Assembly: GCF_022234545.1 (NCBI RefSeq) | Contig: NZ_JAIEUI010000028.1 | Coordinates: 29,716 to 93,715, forward strand | Reading direction: 5' to 3' | Source of the DNA: Paenibacillus piscarius | GTDB taxonomy: Bacteria; Bacillota; Bacilli; Paenibacillales; Paenibacillaceae | DNA length: 64,000 bases | Shown: positions 34,763 through 43,700 of the stretch, one piece after another | Layout: each line of letters starts with the position of its first letter | Position numbering within the stretch: the first letter of the stretch is position 1 | Translations under genes and position numbers: made by a program | The notes under the pieces: generated by a model | Told to the model about the DNA's origin: nothing | Database searches by the model: none | Seen by the model: the letters and a program-made list of their open reading frames with translations, nothing else

Positions 34763-35745
34763 CCGCCGGCTTCGCGACAGAGAAGGGGCTGCTTAAGGCA
34801 ACTGACGGCATCTCGCTCACAGTGGACAAGGGGCAGACGGTATGCATCGTCGGGGAATCCGGCAGCGGCAAAAGCGTCACCTCGCTGGCGATCATGCGGC
34901 TGATTGATTACGCAGGCGGGATGATTGTAGACGGAAGCATCAACTTCCACGGGCAGAATCTGGGGGAGAAGACCCAGGAAGAGATGCGGGACATCCGCGG
35001 CAACCGGATCGCAATGATCTTCCAGGACCCGATGTCCTCGCTGAATCCCGTCTTCACGATCGGGGAACAGATTGCGGAGAGCCTGCGTCTGCACCAGAAC
35101 AAGAGCGATGCCGAAGCCATGAAGCAGGCAGTGGACTTAATTCGGCTGGTTGGTATTCCGGCCCCGGAGATCCGTGCAAAGCAGTACCCGCATGAGCTGT
35201 CCGGCGGGATGTGCCAGCGCGTGGTCATTGCGATTGCTCTAGCCTGCAATCCTGAGCTGCTGATTGCCGATGAGCCGACAACAGCGCTTGATGTGACCGT
35301 GCAGGCGCAGATTCTCGATCTGCTGCGCAAGCTGCAGTCGGAGCTGGGGATGTCCATCCTGCTGATTACCCATGACATGGGCGTTGCCGCCGAGATGGCT
35401 GACCGCATTGCCGTTATGTATGCCGGGGCCATCGTGGAAGAGGGCAGCGTCGAGGAGATCTTTGATCATCCCAGTCACCCTTATACAATGGGACTGCTCC
35501 AGTCGATCCCCGGATTCGAAGGCGGACGCGGCGGCGAGCTCTATACGATCAGCGGAACGATCCCGCCGATTGGCCAGCTGCCCGGGGGCTGCCGGTTCCA
35601 TCCGCGCTGTCCCCATGCGATGGACATCTGCCGCAGCCAGGAGCCGCCGGATTTCATGATCTCTGCTGATCACCGTGCCGCCTGCTGGCTCTTCAAGGAT
35701 AAGCCGGAATCGGCGGAATACAGCGGGGAGGCGAAGCGTGCATGA
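34729..35745 (+). CDS. oppD: peptide ABC transporter ATPase, OppD/DppD type
   Basis: A 338-residue ATPase with Walker A GESGSGKSV, Q-loop IFQDPMSSLNPV, signature LSGGMCQRV, Walker B LLIADEPTTALDVTVQ and switch His in LITHDMG. The C-terminal oligopeptide-transporter extension has the cysteine cluster (CRFHPRCPHAMDICRSQEP) that binds an iron-sulfur cluster in related DppD proteins. It supplies energy together with the OppF-type partner encoded next; the two genes overlap by ATGA. Confidence 0.94.
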   Translation: MAQKLLEIRKLTAGFATEKGLLKATDGISLTVDKGQTVCIVGESGSGKSVTSLAIMRLIDYAGGMIVDGSINFHGQNLGEKTQEEMRDIRGNRIAMIFQDPMSSLNPVFTIGEQIAESLRLHQNKSDAEAMKQAVDLIRLVGIPAPEIRAKQYPHELSGGMCQRVVIAIALACNPELLIADEPTTALDVTVQAQILDLLRKLQSELGMSILLITHDMGVAAEMADRIAVMYAGAIVEEGSVEEIFDHPSHPYTMGLLQSIPGFEGGRGGELYTISGTIPPIGQLPGGCRFHPRCPHAMDICRSQEPPDFMISADHRAACWLFKDKPESAEYSGEAKRA

Positions 35746-36764
35746 ATAAGACATTGGACGTACCTGAACGTAAGCTTCCGGCTGCCTCTGAAGTGCTGCT
35801 GGAAGTGAAGGATGTTAAGAAGTATTTCCCGATCACCAAGGGGCTGCTGAACCGGACGGTCGGACAGGTGAAGGCGGTGGACGGGGTGAACCTGTCGATC
35901 CGCCAAGGCGAGACCTTCGGGCTGGTCGGCGAATCCGGCTGCGGTAAGTCCACCTTCGGTCGGGTGCTGCTCCGCCTGCAGAGTGCGACCGGGGGAGAAG
36001 TGTTGTTCAACGGCAAGGATATTCATTCCCTCGGTTCGAGGGAGATGCGCAAGCTGCGGGAGGAGATGCAGATCATCTTCCAGGACCCGTTCGGATCCCT
36101 GAATCCGCGCTTCCTTGTCAAGGATATCATTGGCGAGCCGCTGCGCATTCACCGGAAGATGTCGGCGAAGGAGACCGATGCCCGGGTAGTCGAGCTGATG
36201 GAGCTCGTTGGTCTGGATGCCAGCCGCCGCAACCGCTACCCGCATGAATTCTCCGGCGGACAGCGCCAGCGGATCGGCATCGCCCGGGCGATTGCCCTGA
36301 ACCCGAAATTTATCGTCGCCGACGAGGCAGTATCGGCACTGGATGTGTCGGTCCAGTCCCAGGTGATTAACCTGCTGATGAAGCTGCAGAAGGAGCTGGG
36401 CTTAACCTTCCTGTTCATTGCGCATGGTCTGAACGTCGTCCGCCATATCTCCGACCGCGTCGGGGTGATGTACCTGGGCAAGCTTGTGGAGGTAGCTGAG
36501 ACGGAGGAGCTGTTCGCGGCTCCGCTGCACCCGTACACAGCGGCCCTGCTCTCCGCAATTCCCAAGCCGTCACCAAGACGGAAGCAGGAGCGGATTATGC
36601 TGGAGGGGGATGTGCCCTCCCCGGCCAACCCGCCCTCGGGCTGCCGCTTCCATACCCGCTGCCCGTTCGTCCAGGACACCTGCCGCCAGACAGAGCCGCT
36701 GCTGAAGGAAGCAGTCCCGGGCCGGCAGGTCGCCTGCCATTTCCCGCTGCTGCCGAAGTCCTGA
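35742..36764 (+). CDS. oppF: peptide ABC transporter ATPase, OppF/DppF type
   Basis: A 340-residue ATPase, the second of the pair. Motifs are Walker A GESGCGKST, Q-loop IFQDPFGSLNPR, signature FSGGQRQRI, Walker B FIVADEAVSALDVSVQ and FIAHGLNVVRH. The motif FIAHGL has Gly where most OppF have Asp. GGLLNRTVGQVKAVDGV near the N-terminus and the C-terminal Cys cluster (CRFHTRCPFVQDTCRQTEP) are typical. It is the last gene of the operon, followed by a strong terminator. Confidence 0.94.
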   Translation: MNKTLDVPERKLPAASEVLLEVKDVKKYFPITKGLLNRTVGQVKAVDGVNLSIRQGETFGLVGESGCGKSTFGRVLLRLQSATGGEVLFNGKDIHSLGSREMRKLREEMQIIFQDPFGSLNPRFLVKDIIGEPLRIHRKMSAKETDARVVELMELVGLDASRRNRYPHEFSGGQRQRIGIARAIALNPKFIVADEAVSALDVSVQSQVINLLMKLQKELGLTFLFIAHGLNVVRHISDRVGVMYLGKLVEVAETEELFAAPLHPYTAALLSAIPKPSPRRKQERIMLEGDVPSPANPPSGCRFHTRCPFVQDTCRQTEPLLKEAVPGRQVACHFPLLPKS

Positions 36765-36788
36765 TAACGGATTGTTATACGCTGTACC

Positions 36789-36830
36789 GAAGAGGAACGC
36801 CGCTGAAGGTTACGCGGCGTTCCTCTTCCC
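36789..36830 (+). terminator. terminator of the peptide transporter operon
   Basis: GAAGAGGAACGCCGC pairs perfectly with GCGGCGTTCCTCTTC over a 10-base loop, then CCCTTG. The stem is very strong and the T-run weak. Confidence 0.85.
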
Positions 36831-36945
36831 TTGTCCGAAACTAACCATTGTGTTCCAGATCGTTCTATAAGAAAATGGGAGCAGACAGATTCCTGGCAGT
36901 TTAATCCCAATTCATTCCCGCATCAGATGCGGACCGGAGGCTCAA

Positions 36946-38334
36946 GTGAACAAGGTAAACACAGCAGTTTCAGCTCTATTTATACTCATCATGGCAGCAG
37001 CAGCCTGGATCTGGGCAGCGGCCGTACATACCTGGACACCGGCGGGGACCCTGGCTTCCCTGGCCGCTCTGGCGCTGTTCATCTGGGCCGGCCTGCGGGC
37101 GATTCCTGCCCTGACCGGATACCTTAGCCCGCAGGGTGCGCTTGAAGCGTCAGTCAGAATAAACAACGGTGATCAGAAGGAGGAGCGTCAGCGGATCTGG
37201 TGGCAGATCATATTGTGGGTAGCCGCCAGCCGTGTGCTGCTCATCCTGGCAGCTTATGTATTCTGGGTCTTACGGGAAGGCGGCTCCGGCAATCTGTTCT
37301 CCCGATTCATTGAGATGTGGCATATCCGCGGTATTGACGCTATGTCTTATCTGGGCATCGCCGAGCGGTGGTATGTGACGGAAGGGGACCCCAGATTCCA
37401 TATTGTGTTCCTGCCGTTCTTCCCGGTGCTCATTAAGCTGGCGCAGTTCTTCACGGGCAGCTATATGGTTGCCGGTTTTGTGGTAGCCAATCTGTGTACG
37501 CTGGCTGCGGCGGTGTTCGCGTATGAGCTGGCCCGGCTGGATCTGGCGCGCAGGAACGCGCTGCGGGTTGTGAAATATATCTTCATTTTCCCGTCGGCGT
37601 TCTTCTTCTTCATTCCCATGACAGAGTCGCTGTTCCTGCTGCTCTCGCTGATGGCCCTGTATTATGTGCGCCAGCGGCGCTGGCTGCTGGGCTGTATATG
37701 CGCGGCACTGGCCGGATTCACCCGTTCCCCGGGCATTCTGCTGGCTGTGCCGATTGCGGTGGAGCTGGCCCGTGAGCTGATAGCCGGTTACAGGCGGATG
37801 GACCGGAAGGCTTTTATGAACAAGGTGATTCTTGCGGTAGTCTCTCTGGTTACAGTCTCCTTCGGTCTGCTGGCCTATCTCTATATCAATTATAGTGTGA
37901 CAGGCAACGCATTCCAGTTCAGTATCTATCAGCGGGAGCATTGGTCGCAGCGGGTCTATTTCTTCTTCGACACCGCGCGTTATCAGATGGAATATGCCGT
38001 GAATACCTTCAAGGATAAGGATTACCGCTCGTTCCTGGGGCTGTGGCTGCCGAATCTGACCGCGATCTTCGCCGTGCTTCTCATCATGCTCCGGAGTGCG
38101 AAGAAGCTGAACCCCGCATACATGGCGTATCTGATCGTCTATTTCGCCTACGTGGTTGCGCCGACCTGGCTGCTGTCTGCTCCGCGTTACTTCGCGGTGG
38201 CTTTTCCGCTGGCCTTCGCGGCGGTGCTGCTGACTGGGGATAAGAGATGGAAGGATGCCGTGCTGACCACTCTGTACATTGCGGGGAGCCTGCTCTATCT
38301 GGCGGTGTTCGTGGCGGGTTATCCGGTATATTAA
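36946..38334 (+). CDS. PIG-V-like membrane mannosyltransferase (GT-C)
   Basis: A 462-residue protein with about eleven predicted helices, resembling the bacterial branch of GPI mannosyltransferase 2 (PIG-V). After three N-terminal helices an outer loop carries RFIEMWHIRGIDAMSYLGIAERWY. There IDAMSYLGIA sits at the place of the family's WDAxHY-like motif, but it lacks the Trp and His. FFPVLIKLA, FFFIPMTESLFLLLSLMALYYVRQRRW and GFTRSPGILLAVP are strongly family-like. It probably transfers mannose or another sugar from a lipid carrier to a surface polymer. The start is GTG with GGAGG five bases upstream. The YgjP-type gene follows by 30 bases. Confidence 0.72.
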   Translation: MNKVNTAVSALFILIMAAAAWIWAAAVHTWTPAGTLASLAALALFIWAGLRAIPALTGYLSPQGALEASVRINNGDQKEERQRIWWQIILWVAASRVLLILAAYVFWVLREGGSGNLFSRFIEMWHIRGIDAMSYLGIAERWYVTEGDPRFHIVFLPFFPVLIKLAQFFTGSYMVAGFVVANLCTLAAAVFAYELARLDLARRNALRVVKYIFIFPSAFFFFIPMTESLFLLLSLMALYYVRQRRWLLGCICAALAGFTRSPGILLAVPIAVELARELIAGYRRMDRKAFMNKVILAVVSLVTVSFGLLAYLYINYSVTGNAFQFSIYQREHWSQRVYFFFDTARYQMEYAVNTFKDKDYRSFLGLWLPNLTAIFAVLLIMLRSAKKLNPAYMAYLIVYFAYVVAPTWLLSAPRYFAVAFPLAFAAVLLTGDKRWKDAVLTTLYIAGSLLYLAVFVAGYPVY

Positions 38335-38364
38335 CCAATATAAGTATCCGAAATTACAGAAACG

Positions 38365-39027
38365 ATGGTGGCTATGCAGATTCAACTGGAAGATCAGATG
38401 GTGACACTACATGTTCAGTATGGCAAGCGCAAGAAGCTTTCCGTAACCGTGGACGGCTCGGACCTCATTACCGTTAAGGCGCCTAAGGGAACAAGTGAAG
38501 AGACAATCCTTGGTGCGGTAGCAAGCATAGGCCCGAGGATTCTGGAGCAGCTGCGCAGGAATGCGGCGGCCCGGAAGGTGCCGGAGGCGAAGCGGTATGA
38601 GGGGGAAGAGGTCTATCTGTATCTGGGCCGGGAGGTTGCGCTCCATGAGCTGATAACGGTGCAGGAGAAGAATGCGGAAGAGCTGAAGCTGGCGCTGAAG
38701 AAGTTCTATATGTCCAGTCTCAAAAAAATCATCGCTGAGCGCATCACCCGCTATCAGATACAGCTTAGAGTGAAGCCGAAGAGTATCGAAATTGTGGAAT
38801 CGCGGACCAAATGGGGCAGCTGCAGCTTTGACGGCAAGCTGACGTTCAACTACCGGCTGGCCATGGCGCCGCCTGAAGTGATTGATTATGTCATCATTCA
38901 TGAGCTGTGTCATCTGCTGCATATGAATCACGACCGGTCCTTCTGGCGGCGCCTGGGGAGTGTGATGCCGGACTACAAGGAGAAGGAAGCATACCTGGCC
39001 CGGCAGGGGCAATTCATGACACTGTGA
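38365..39027 (+). CDS. YgjP-type (WLM/M48-like) metallopeptidase family protein
   Basis: A 220-residue protein of the YgjP/DUF45 family. The zinc motif HELCHLLHMNHDRSFW (HExxH plus a third His) is intact, preceded by TKWGSCSFDGKLTFNYRLAMAP, the most conserved segment of the family. There is no signal peptide. Relatives are putative SprT/Wss1-like proteases, but function in bacteria is unproven. The ATG at 38365 has a poor ribosome site; ATG 38374 is equally possible. Confidence 0.87.
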   Translation: MVAMQIQLEDQMVTLHVQYGKRKKLSVTVDGSDLITVKAPKGTSEETILGAVASIGPRILEQLRRNAAARKVPEAKRYEGEEVYLYLGREVALHELITVQEKNAEELKLALKKFYMSSLKKIIAERITRYQIQLRVKPKSIEIVESRTKWGSCSFDGKLTFNYRLAMAPPEVIDYVIIHELCHLLHMNHDRSFWRRLGSVMPDYKEKEAYLARQGQFMTL

Positions 39028-39042
39028 CCTGTAGGCCTGGAT

Positions 39043-39057
39043 GCAGGCTCTGCCTGC
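39043..39057. terminator. short hairpin between two convergent genes
   Basis: GCAGGC, loop TCT, GCCTGC in the 33-base gap between convergent stop codons. Compact, without a T-run on either side. Confidence 0.4.
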
Positions 39058-39060
39058 GGT

Positions 39061-39936
39061 TTATCCGATGTAGGTAGCCGGGTGCTTAAGGCCCGGCGGA
39101 TACTCCAGGCTGCCCTGGGTCCTTACGAACAGGCCCTCTGAATAACTGCTGCCTGACAGTTCCGGGCCGGGATCATCGGGGGTGAAGTGGAAGACGATCT
39201 TCTCTGTATTGCTGTCCGCAAGCAGTAAGGCCATGTCGCGGCAGGACACCGGTTGTGTGCTGATCAGGTCAAAGATCTCCAGCTGCCCGTTCTCCTGCTG
39301 GCAGATCGCGATGACCTTCTCGTTCTCCAGGTAGTAGAGCTGTCCGCTGAATACGTTCAGGCCGTAGAACATCAGCAGGCCATAGACCCCGCTGACCCCA
39401 AGCCGCTGCGATACCGGAATCCGCTGCGAACCAAGCGTTGTGAACAGATCCAGATCATGCGGGTCGGCAAGGTCCAGCTTGCGGATTACCGCAGATCCGG
39501 CGGCATCCCGGGGACAGTCCATGGAGAAGAGCTGCTCGTCCACTGGCTTGAAGCCGAACTTCGGATAGAACTCCAGCACCGAATCATTGGCAAACAGATA
39601 CATGAATTCATACCCCTGCCCGTAATCCTCCAGCACCTTGTTCATCAGCTGTGTGGGTAGGCCCCGCCCCCGGTAGTCCGGGTGAGTCATTACCGTCCCG
39701 AGCTGCACAGCGCGGGACTTCACCCCGTTAATAATTATCTCCAGCAGGTTCACCGAGACATTGGCCACGATCTGCCCGTCATCTGCGTAAGAATAAGGAA
39801 TGTATGATTCATTCCAGAACCCCGCCTCATACCAGCGCGCAAGTTCCAATCCGAATATGCTCTTAGCCAGCCGGAAGAAGCTCTCCCTCAGCGGCTCATG
39901 CTCTTTATAATTGCAGACAAGGTGAAGACTATCCAT
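39061..39936 (-). CDS. GNAT acetyltransferase with C-terminal extension
   Basis: A 291-residue protein. The N-terminal half is a GNAT domain with the acetyl-CoA loop in LGTVMTHPDYRGRGLPTQLMNKV and the late motif ANDSVLEFYPKFGFKPV. The C-terminal half (about 160-291) is a second alpha/beta unit, as in Eis-like and other two-domain acetyltransferases; it may be a degenerate GNAT or a substrate-binding domain. AAGGAGT lies upstream of the ATG. Substrate unknown. It stands alone, convergent with the YgjP gene. Confidence 0.82.
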   Translation of the reverse strand: MDSLHLVCNYKEHEPLRESFFRLAKSIFGLELARWYEAGFWNESYIPYSYADDGQIVANVSVNLLEIIINGVKSRAVQLGTVMTHPDYRGRGLPTQLMNKVLEDYGQGYEFMYLFANDSVLEFYPKFGFKPVDEQLFSMDCPRDAAGSAVIRKLDLADPHDLDLFTTLGSQRIPVSQRLGVSGVYGLLMFYGLNVFSGQLYYLENEKVIAICQQENGQLEIFDLISTQPVSCRDMALLLADSNTEKIVFHFTPDDPGPELSGSSYSEGLFVRTQGSLEYPPGLKHPATYIG

Positions 39937-40257
39937 GATCGTTACTCCTTAGTAGTATGGGATGATTTCATATATCCCTAATGGTAATGAACATCCCCTC
40001 CAAAAGCCAGGGTGAAATTAAGTTTAAACAAATAATCCCATTAATATTTAAGCCCTACGAACTGTTTCGTAAAATACATAGCTTCCTTATTTGGTGCTTT
40101 GATACCACGAATTTTGATGGATGTCAATACGCTAAAGGATACCTAAAAGTACTCTCGGGTGTTATTCACAATTCCCGGGCGGAACGTTATCTTAGGTAAT
40201 AAGAAGTGTTCACTATTAAGAACCCGTAACGTATCACACAGGGCTGGAGGTTAGGCT
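39937..40257 (+). promoter_or_regulatory. AT-rich region upstream of the lasso peptide cluster
   Basis: About 320 bases, much richer in A/T than the flanks. It must hold the promoter of the biosynthetic operon, but no near-consensus pair stands out. TTGATG at 40114 is a possible -35 without a good -10. TACCTAA (40140-40146) and TTAGGTA (40192-40198) form a distant inverted pair. A 72-codon frame (39981-40199) has no ribosome site and I do not call it a gene. Confidence 0.4.
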
Positions 40258-42183
40258 ATGAGCGCAATCGCCGGGATCTATTCCATGCAGCATGGGCCGC
40301 TGGACCCGAAGCTGGGTCCGCGCCTGATGCGGCAGCTGCAGCGTTATCCGGCGGATGATACCGGATGCTGGCAGACGGAGGGGTTGTTTCTCGGCTGCCG
40401 CTCACAGTGGATTACCCCGCAGTCGGTGGGCGAGGTGATGCCCTATGCCGATCCGCTGCGCGGGCTGGCTATCGTGGCTGACGCCATTATAGATAACCGC
40501 AGCGAGCTCTTTGGACAACTTCAGGTGGTCCGTGAGGACCGGGCCTCCATGCCCGACAGCCTGCTGATTCTGCTGGCCTACGAGAAGTGGGGGGAGCAGG
40601 CCCCGGTTCATCTGGTCGGCGATTTCGCCTTCATGATCTGGGACTATACCCGGCAGCAGCTGTTCGGAGCGCGGGATTTCTCGGGGAACCGGACGTTGTA
40701 CTTCCGCCGCACGGGCAGGCAGTTCGCCTTCTGTACCGTGATGCATCCCTTGCTCACCCTGACGGAAGGCGGACAGGGGCTGAATGAGGCCTGGATCTCG
40801 GAGTTCCTGGCAAGCCAGGGACGGACGGATGTGGTAGATCTGTTCTCCACCGTCCACCAGGACGTAGAGCAATTGCCTCCGGCCCATTCGGTGACGGTCA
40901 GCAAGAAGGGGGTCTCATTCTCCAGATATTACACCTTTGAGATTCCGCAACCGCTGAGGCTGCGCAGCAACGGAGAGTACGAGGAAGCGCTGCGCGAAGT
41001 GTTCGGGCGGGCCGTCAGAGACCGGCTGCGCACCCATCATGCGGCAGGGGCCAACTTAAGCGGCGGACTCGACTCCGGCTCCGTGGTCAGCTTCGCGGCG
41101 GAGGAGCTGCGCCGGACAGGCAAGCCTCTGTATACGTTCAGCTCTTATCCGCTGGACAACTTCACGGGCTTCAAGCTGGGCCAGCGGGTTACAGATGAAC
41201 GCCCTTACATCCGGGAGATTATCGACCATGTTGGAAACATTGAGCCGAGCTTCCTGAACTTTCCGGACCGCAGCTCATACGGCGAGATTGACGAATGGCT
41301 GGAGATCATGGAGATGCCCTACAAGTTCATCGAGAACTCCTATTGGCTCAAAGGCATCTATGAGCAGGCGCACTCGCAGGGTGTCGGCGTGCTGCTTAGC
41401 GGACAACGCGGCAACTGGAGCGTCTCCTGGGGGCCGGCGCTGGATTACCAGGCGAAGCTGCTGCGGGAATTGCGCTGGCTCTCCTTCTACCGCGAGAACA
41501 AGCTGTACAGCCGCACCATGGGCGTCAGCCGCAAGCGGATGCTGAAGCTTGCCGGCCGCAAGGCTTTTCCCGCCCTCGGCCAGTTAGCCGGGGGGAGACA
41601 GGAAGCTCCACTGGAGCTGATTCATCCCGAATTTGCCCGGCGGACAGGCGTGCTGGAGCGGCTGAGCGAACAGGAATCCATGCTTGCCACCCGGACGGTC
41701 TATGAGATCCGCCGCGCACATTTTCAGCAGCCGCATGTGTGGAATGTGAACGGGATCGCAGCGACCAAGCTGTCCCTGAAGTACAAGGTATGGGATCGTG
41801 ACCCTACGAATGATCTGCGTGTCATCAACTTCTGCCTGTCCGTGCCGGAAGAGCAGTATGTCCAGAACGGAGTGGACCGCTCGCTGATCCGCCGGGCGAT
41901 GAAGGGGCGGCTGCCGGATACGGTCAGGCTGAACCAGACGCGGCGCGGAATTCAGGGAGCGGACGGAATTACACGGATGCTGCCCCAATGGCCGAAGTTC
42001 CTTCAGGAGGTTCAGGAGATGCTCCGGGACCCGCTCACATCATCTTACCTGAATCATACCGGGCTCGCCGGATGCTTGGACCGGCTGGGTAGTGAGCCCG
42101 AACCTGCTTTAATCTTTAATACCGATTTCCGCCTTCTCACCCGGGGACTGGTGTTCTACCGCTTCCTGAAGCGGGTGACCTGA
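40258..42183 (+). CDS. padeC: lasso peptide macrocyclase (asparagine-synthetase-like, C protein)
   Basis: A 641-residue asparagine-synthetase homologue. The N-terminal glutaminase-like domain starts MSAIAGIYS. Residue 2 is Ser where AsnB has the catalytic Cys, so it cannot hydrolyse glutamine, as expected for lasso cyclases. The synthetase domain keeps the ATP-pyrophosphatase loop SGGLDS (268-273) and LSGQRGNWSVSW. It should adenylate the side-chain carboxylate of a core Asp and close the macrolactam on the core N-terminus. It is the first gene of a tight operon (precursor 29 bases downstream). GGAGG at 40246-40250 supports the ATG. The symbol follows the paeninodin cluster. Confidence 0.92.
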   Translation: MSAIAGIYSMQHGPLDPKLGPRLMRQLQRYPADDTGCWQTEGLFLGCRSQWITPQSVGEVMPYADPLRGLAIVADAIIDNRSELFGQLQVVREDRASMPDSLLILLAYEKWGEQAPVHLVGDFAFMIWDYTRQQLFGARDFSGNRTLYFRRTGRQFAFCTVMHPLLTLTEGGQGLNEAWISEFLASQGRTDVVDLFSTVHQDVEQLPPAHSVTVSKKGVSFSRYYTFEIPQPLRLRSNGEYEEALREVFGRAVRDRLRTHHAAGANLSGGLDSGSVVSFAAEELRRTGKPLYTFSSYPLDNFTGFKLGQRVTDERPYIREIIDHVGNIEPSFLNFPDRSSYGEIDEWLEIMEMPYKFIENSYWLKGIYEQAHSQGVGVLLSGQRGNWSVSWGPALDYQAKLLRELRWLSFYRENKLYSRTMGVSRKRMLKLAGRKAFPALGQLAGGRQEAPLELIHPEFARRTGVLERLSEQESMLATRTVYEIRRAHFQQPHVWNVNGIAATKLSLKYKVWDRDPTNDLRVINFCLSVPEEQYVQNGVDRSLIRRAMKGRLPDTVRLNQTRRGIQGADGITRMLPQWPKFLQEVQEMLRDPLTSSYLNHTGLAGCLDRLGSEPEPALIFNTDFRLLTRGLVFYRFLKRVT

Positions 42184-42212
42184 AGGACAGAGCTTGAAAG
42201 GGGGTGACAACT

Positions 42213-42338
42213 ATGAAAAAGGAATACAGCAAGCCTACATTGGAAGTGCTGGATGTGAAAATGACTATGGCTGGCCCCGGGATTTCCATTGCCGATGCCT
42301 TCCAAGCCGATCCGGATGAGATCGTTAGTCACTCCTAG
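42213..42338 (+). CDS. padeA: lasso peptide precursor, paeninodin-like
   Basis: A 41-residue precursor. The leader is MKKEYSKPTLEVLDVKMTM: Tyr5, Pro8 and Leu10 form the YxxP..L recognition motif for the B1 protein, and Thr at leader position -2 is the residue needed for cleavage. The 22-residue core begins AGPGISIADAFQ and ends ADPDEIVSHS. Core Ala1 and Asp9 would form the nine-residue ring, as in paeninodin, whose core begins AGPGTSTPDAFQPDPDE. The core ends in Ser22, the residue type phosphorylated by the kinase encoded next. GGGGGTGA precedes the ATG. Several core positions differ from paeninodin (Ile5, Ile7, Ala8, Ala13 and the whole tail), so the product should be a new relative. Confidence 0.93.
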   Translation: MKKEYSKPTLEVLDVKMTMAGPGISIADAFQADPDEIVSHS

Positions 42339-42357
42339 TCTTCCCGCATTAACGCTC

Positions 42358-42398
42358 AGCCCTGATCCCTCTTAGCTTGCTGGAGGGGGATGAGGGCT
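42358..42398 (+). terminator. hairpin after the precursor gene, likely partial terminator
   Basis: AGCCCTGATCCCTC pairs with GGGGGATGAGGGCT over an AGCTTGCTGG loop, 20 bases after the precursor stop. There is no T-run. It would protect the precursor message and reduce read-through into the enzyme genes, giving more substrate than enzyme. Confidence 0.6.
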
Positions 42399-42459
42399 AT
42401 CCCTATATTCAATCATCCGTCAGGTAACGGGTGAAATTGACAGAGATGGAGTGAACCGT

Positions 42460-43398
42460 ATGGCTGGCACCGCACAATGTCTCGGGTACAAGGCCTTCGG
42501 CCTGCAGATTATCAGCGAATTCCCGTTGCCGGAGCTTCCCCGGACGGACCTTCCCGGGCAGATAGGCAGTGTATCTGTCGTGCAGGGCGACCTGTCGGCG
42601 CGCTGGGAGACCATTCCGAAGATCACAGCGAATCTGGGTGTCGCCGGAGATGAAGTGATGTTCACGGTGAAGGACACGGCGGTCTTCTCCATTCAGAACG
42701 GCAGCACCATCACCGTATCTCCTGTAGCCGGGGCTGATCCGGACAGTATCCGCTTGTTCATTCTGGGCAGCTGTATGGGGGTTCTGCTGATGCAAAAAGG
42801 TATTCTCGCCCTTCACGGAAGCTCGCTCGTACTGGATAACAAGGCCTATGCGCTGGTGGGGCGCTCCGGTGCAGGCAAATCTACGCTGGCCTCCTATCTG
42901 ATGGATCAGGGCCATCTCATGGTCAGTGACGACGTTATTCCCGTATTGGTGCACAATGGACATCCATTGGCTGTTCCAGGGTATCCGCAGCAGAAGCTAT
43001 GGCAGCAGAGCCTGGACTATTTGGGAATGAATTCGTCTGCGTACCGTCCGCTGTTCCGGCGGGAGACCAAGTTCGCCGTACCGGTGCATGACCGCTTTCA
43101 GAGTGAGCCGCTGCCGCTGGCCGGAATTTTTGAGCTGGCTGTAGGCGGGACGGATGAGGTAACGGTTCAGCCGGTTAACGGATTGGAGCGGCTTCATATT
43201 CTATATAACCATACCTATCAGAAAGCGCTGGTCGATCCCATGGGCCTGCGGGAATGGCATTTCGGCCTGCTGGCTTCATTCGTGAACCGGCTGCCGATGT
43301 ACCGGCTGACCCGCCCGGAGCAGGGCTTCAGTGCGCCGAGGCAGCGAGAATTGATTATGGATACCATTAAGCAGAAGGTGGAGGAGATGAACCGATGA
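42460..43398 (+). CDS. padeK: HPr-kinase-like lasso precursor kinase
   Basis: A 312-residue protein with an HprK-like C-terminal kinase domain: Walker A GRSGAGKST (134-142), the preceding GILALHGSSLVL and the catalytic-loop region HLMVSDDVIPV (Asp157, Asp158). The N-terminal 110 residues are a beta-rich domain particular to this group. PadeK and ThcoK of this family phosphorylate the C-terminal Ser of lasso precursors, and the precursor here ends in Ser. I chose ATG 42460 because GGAG lies 8 bases upstream; a GTG at 42451 has no such site. The stop overlaps the next start (ATGA). Confidence 0.87.
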   Translation: MAGTAQCLGYKAFGLQIISEFPLPELPRTDLPGQIGSVSVVQGDLSARWETIPKITANLGVAGDEVMFTVKDTAVFSIQNGSTITVSPVAGADPDSIRLFILGSCMGVLLMQKGILALHGSSLVLDNKAYALVGRSGAGKSTLASYLMDQGHLMVSDDVIPVLVHNGHPLAVPGYPQQKLWQQSLDYLGMNSSAYRPLFRRETKFAVPVHDRFQSEPLPLAGIFELAVGGTDEVTVQPVNGLERLHILYNHTYQKALVDPMGLREWHFGLLASFVNRLPMYRLTRPEQGFSAPRQRELIMDTIKQKVEEMNR

Positions 43399-43700
43399 GT
43401 ATGAATATGGCAGAAGTGCTGTCCCTGGAGTCGGTGCTGGTTCAGCGGGAAGGCAATATCGCCAGCGACATGGACGGCGAGAAGGTGATGCTGAATGTGA
43501 AGAACGGCAAGTATTACAATCTCGGCGAGGTCGGCGGTGCGATCTGGGAAGCGCTGGCTTCACCGGTGTCCATCCGCCGGATTGCCGAGATCATGCAAGA
43601 GACCTTCGAGGTTCCGGCGGAGCTGGCGCAGCAGGATGTCATTGATTTTGTACAGAATCTGCTGAATGAGGATCTGGTTGCCGTTGTCAGCGGATCATGA
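43395..43700 (+). CDS. padeB1: PqqD-family leader-recognition protein (lasso B1)
   Basis: A 101-residue PqqD-like RiPP recognition element: VMLNVKNGKYYNLGEVGGAIWEAL is the conserved beta-hairpin and helix, followed by IAEIMQETFEVPAELAQQDVIDF. It should bind the precursor leader through its YxxP motif and present it to the B2 peptidase. ATGA overlaps at both ends show tight coupling to the kinase and the peptidase genes. Confidence 0.92.
   Translation: MSMNMAEVLSLESVLVQREGNIASDMDGEKVMLNVKNGKYYNLGEVGGAIWEALASPVSIRRIAEIMQETFEVPAELAQQDVIDFVQNLLNEDLVAVVSGS

Noticed and set aside
39981..40199. 72-codon frame upstream of the lasso cluster
   Set aside because: No Shine-Dalgarno sequence, AT-rich non-coding composition, and no recognisable family.
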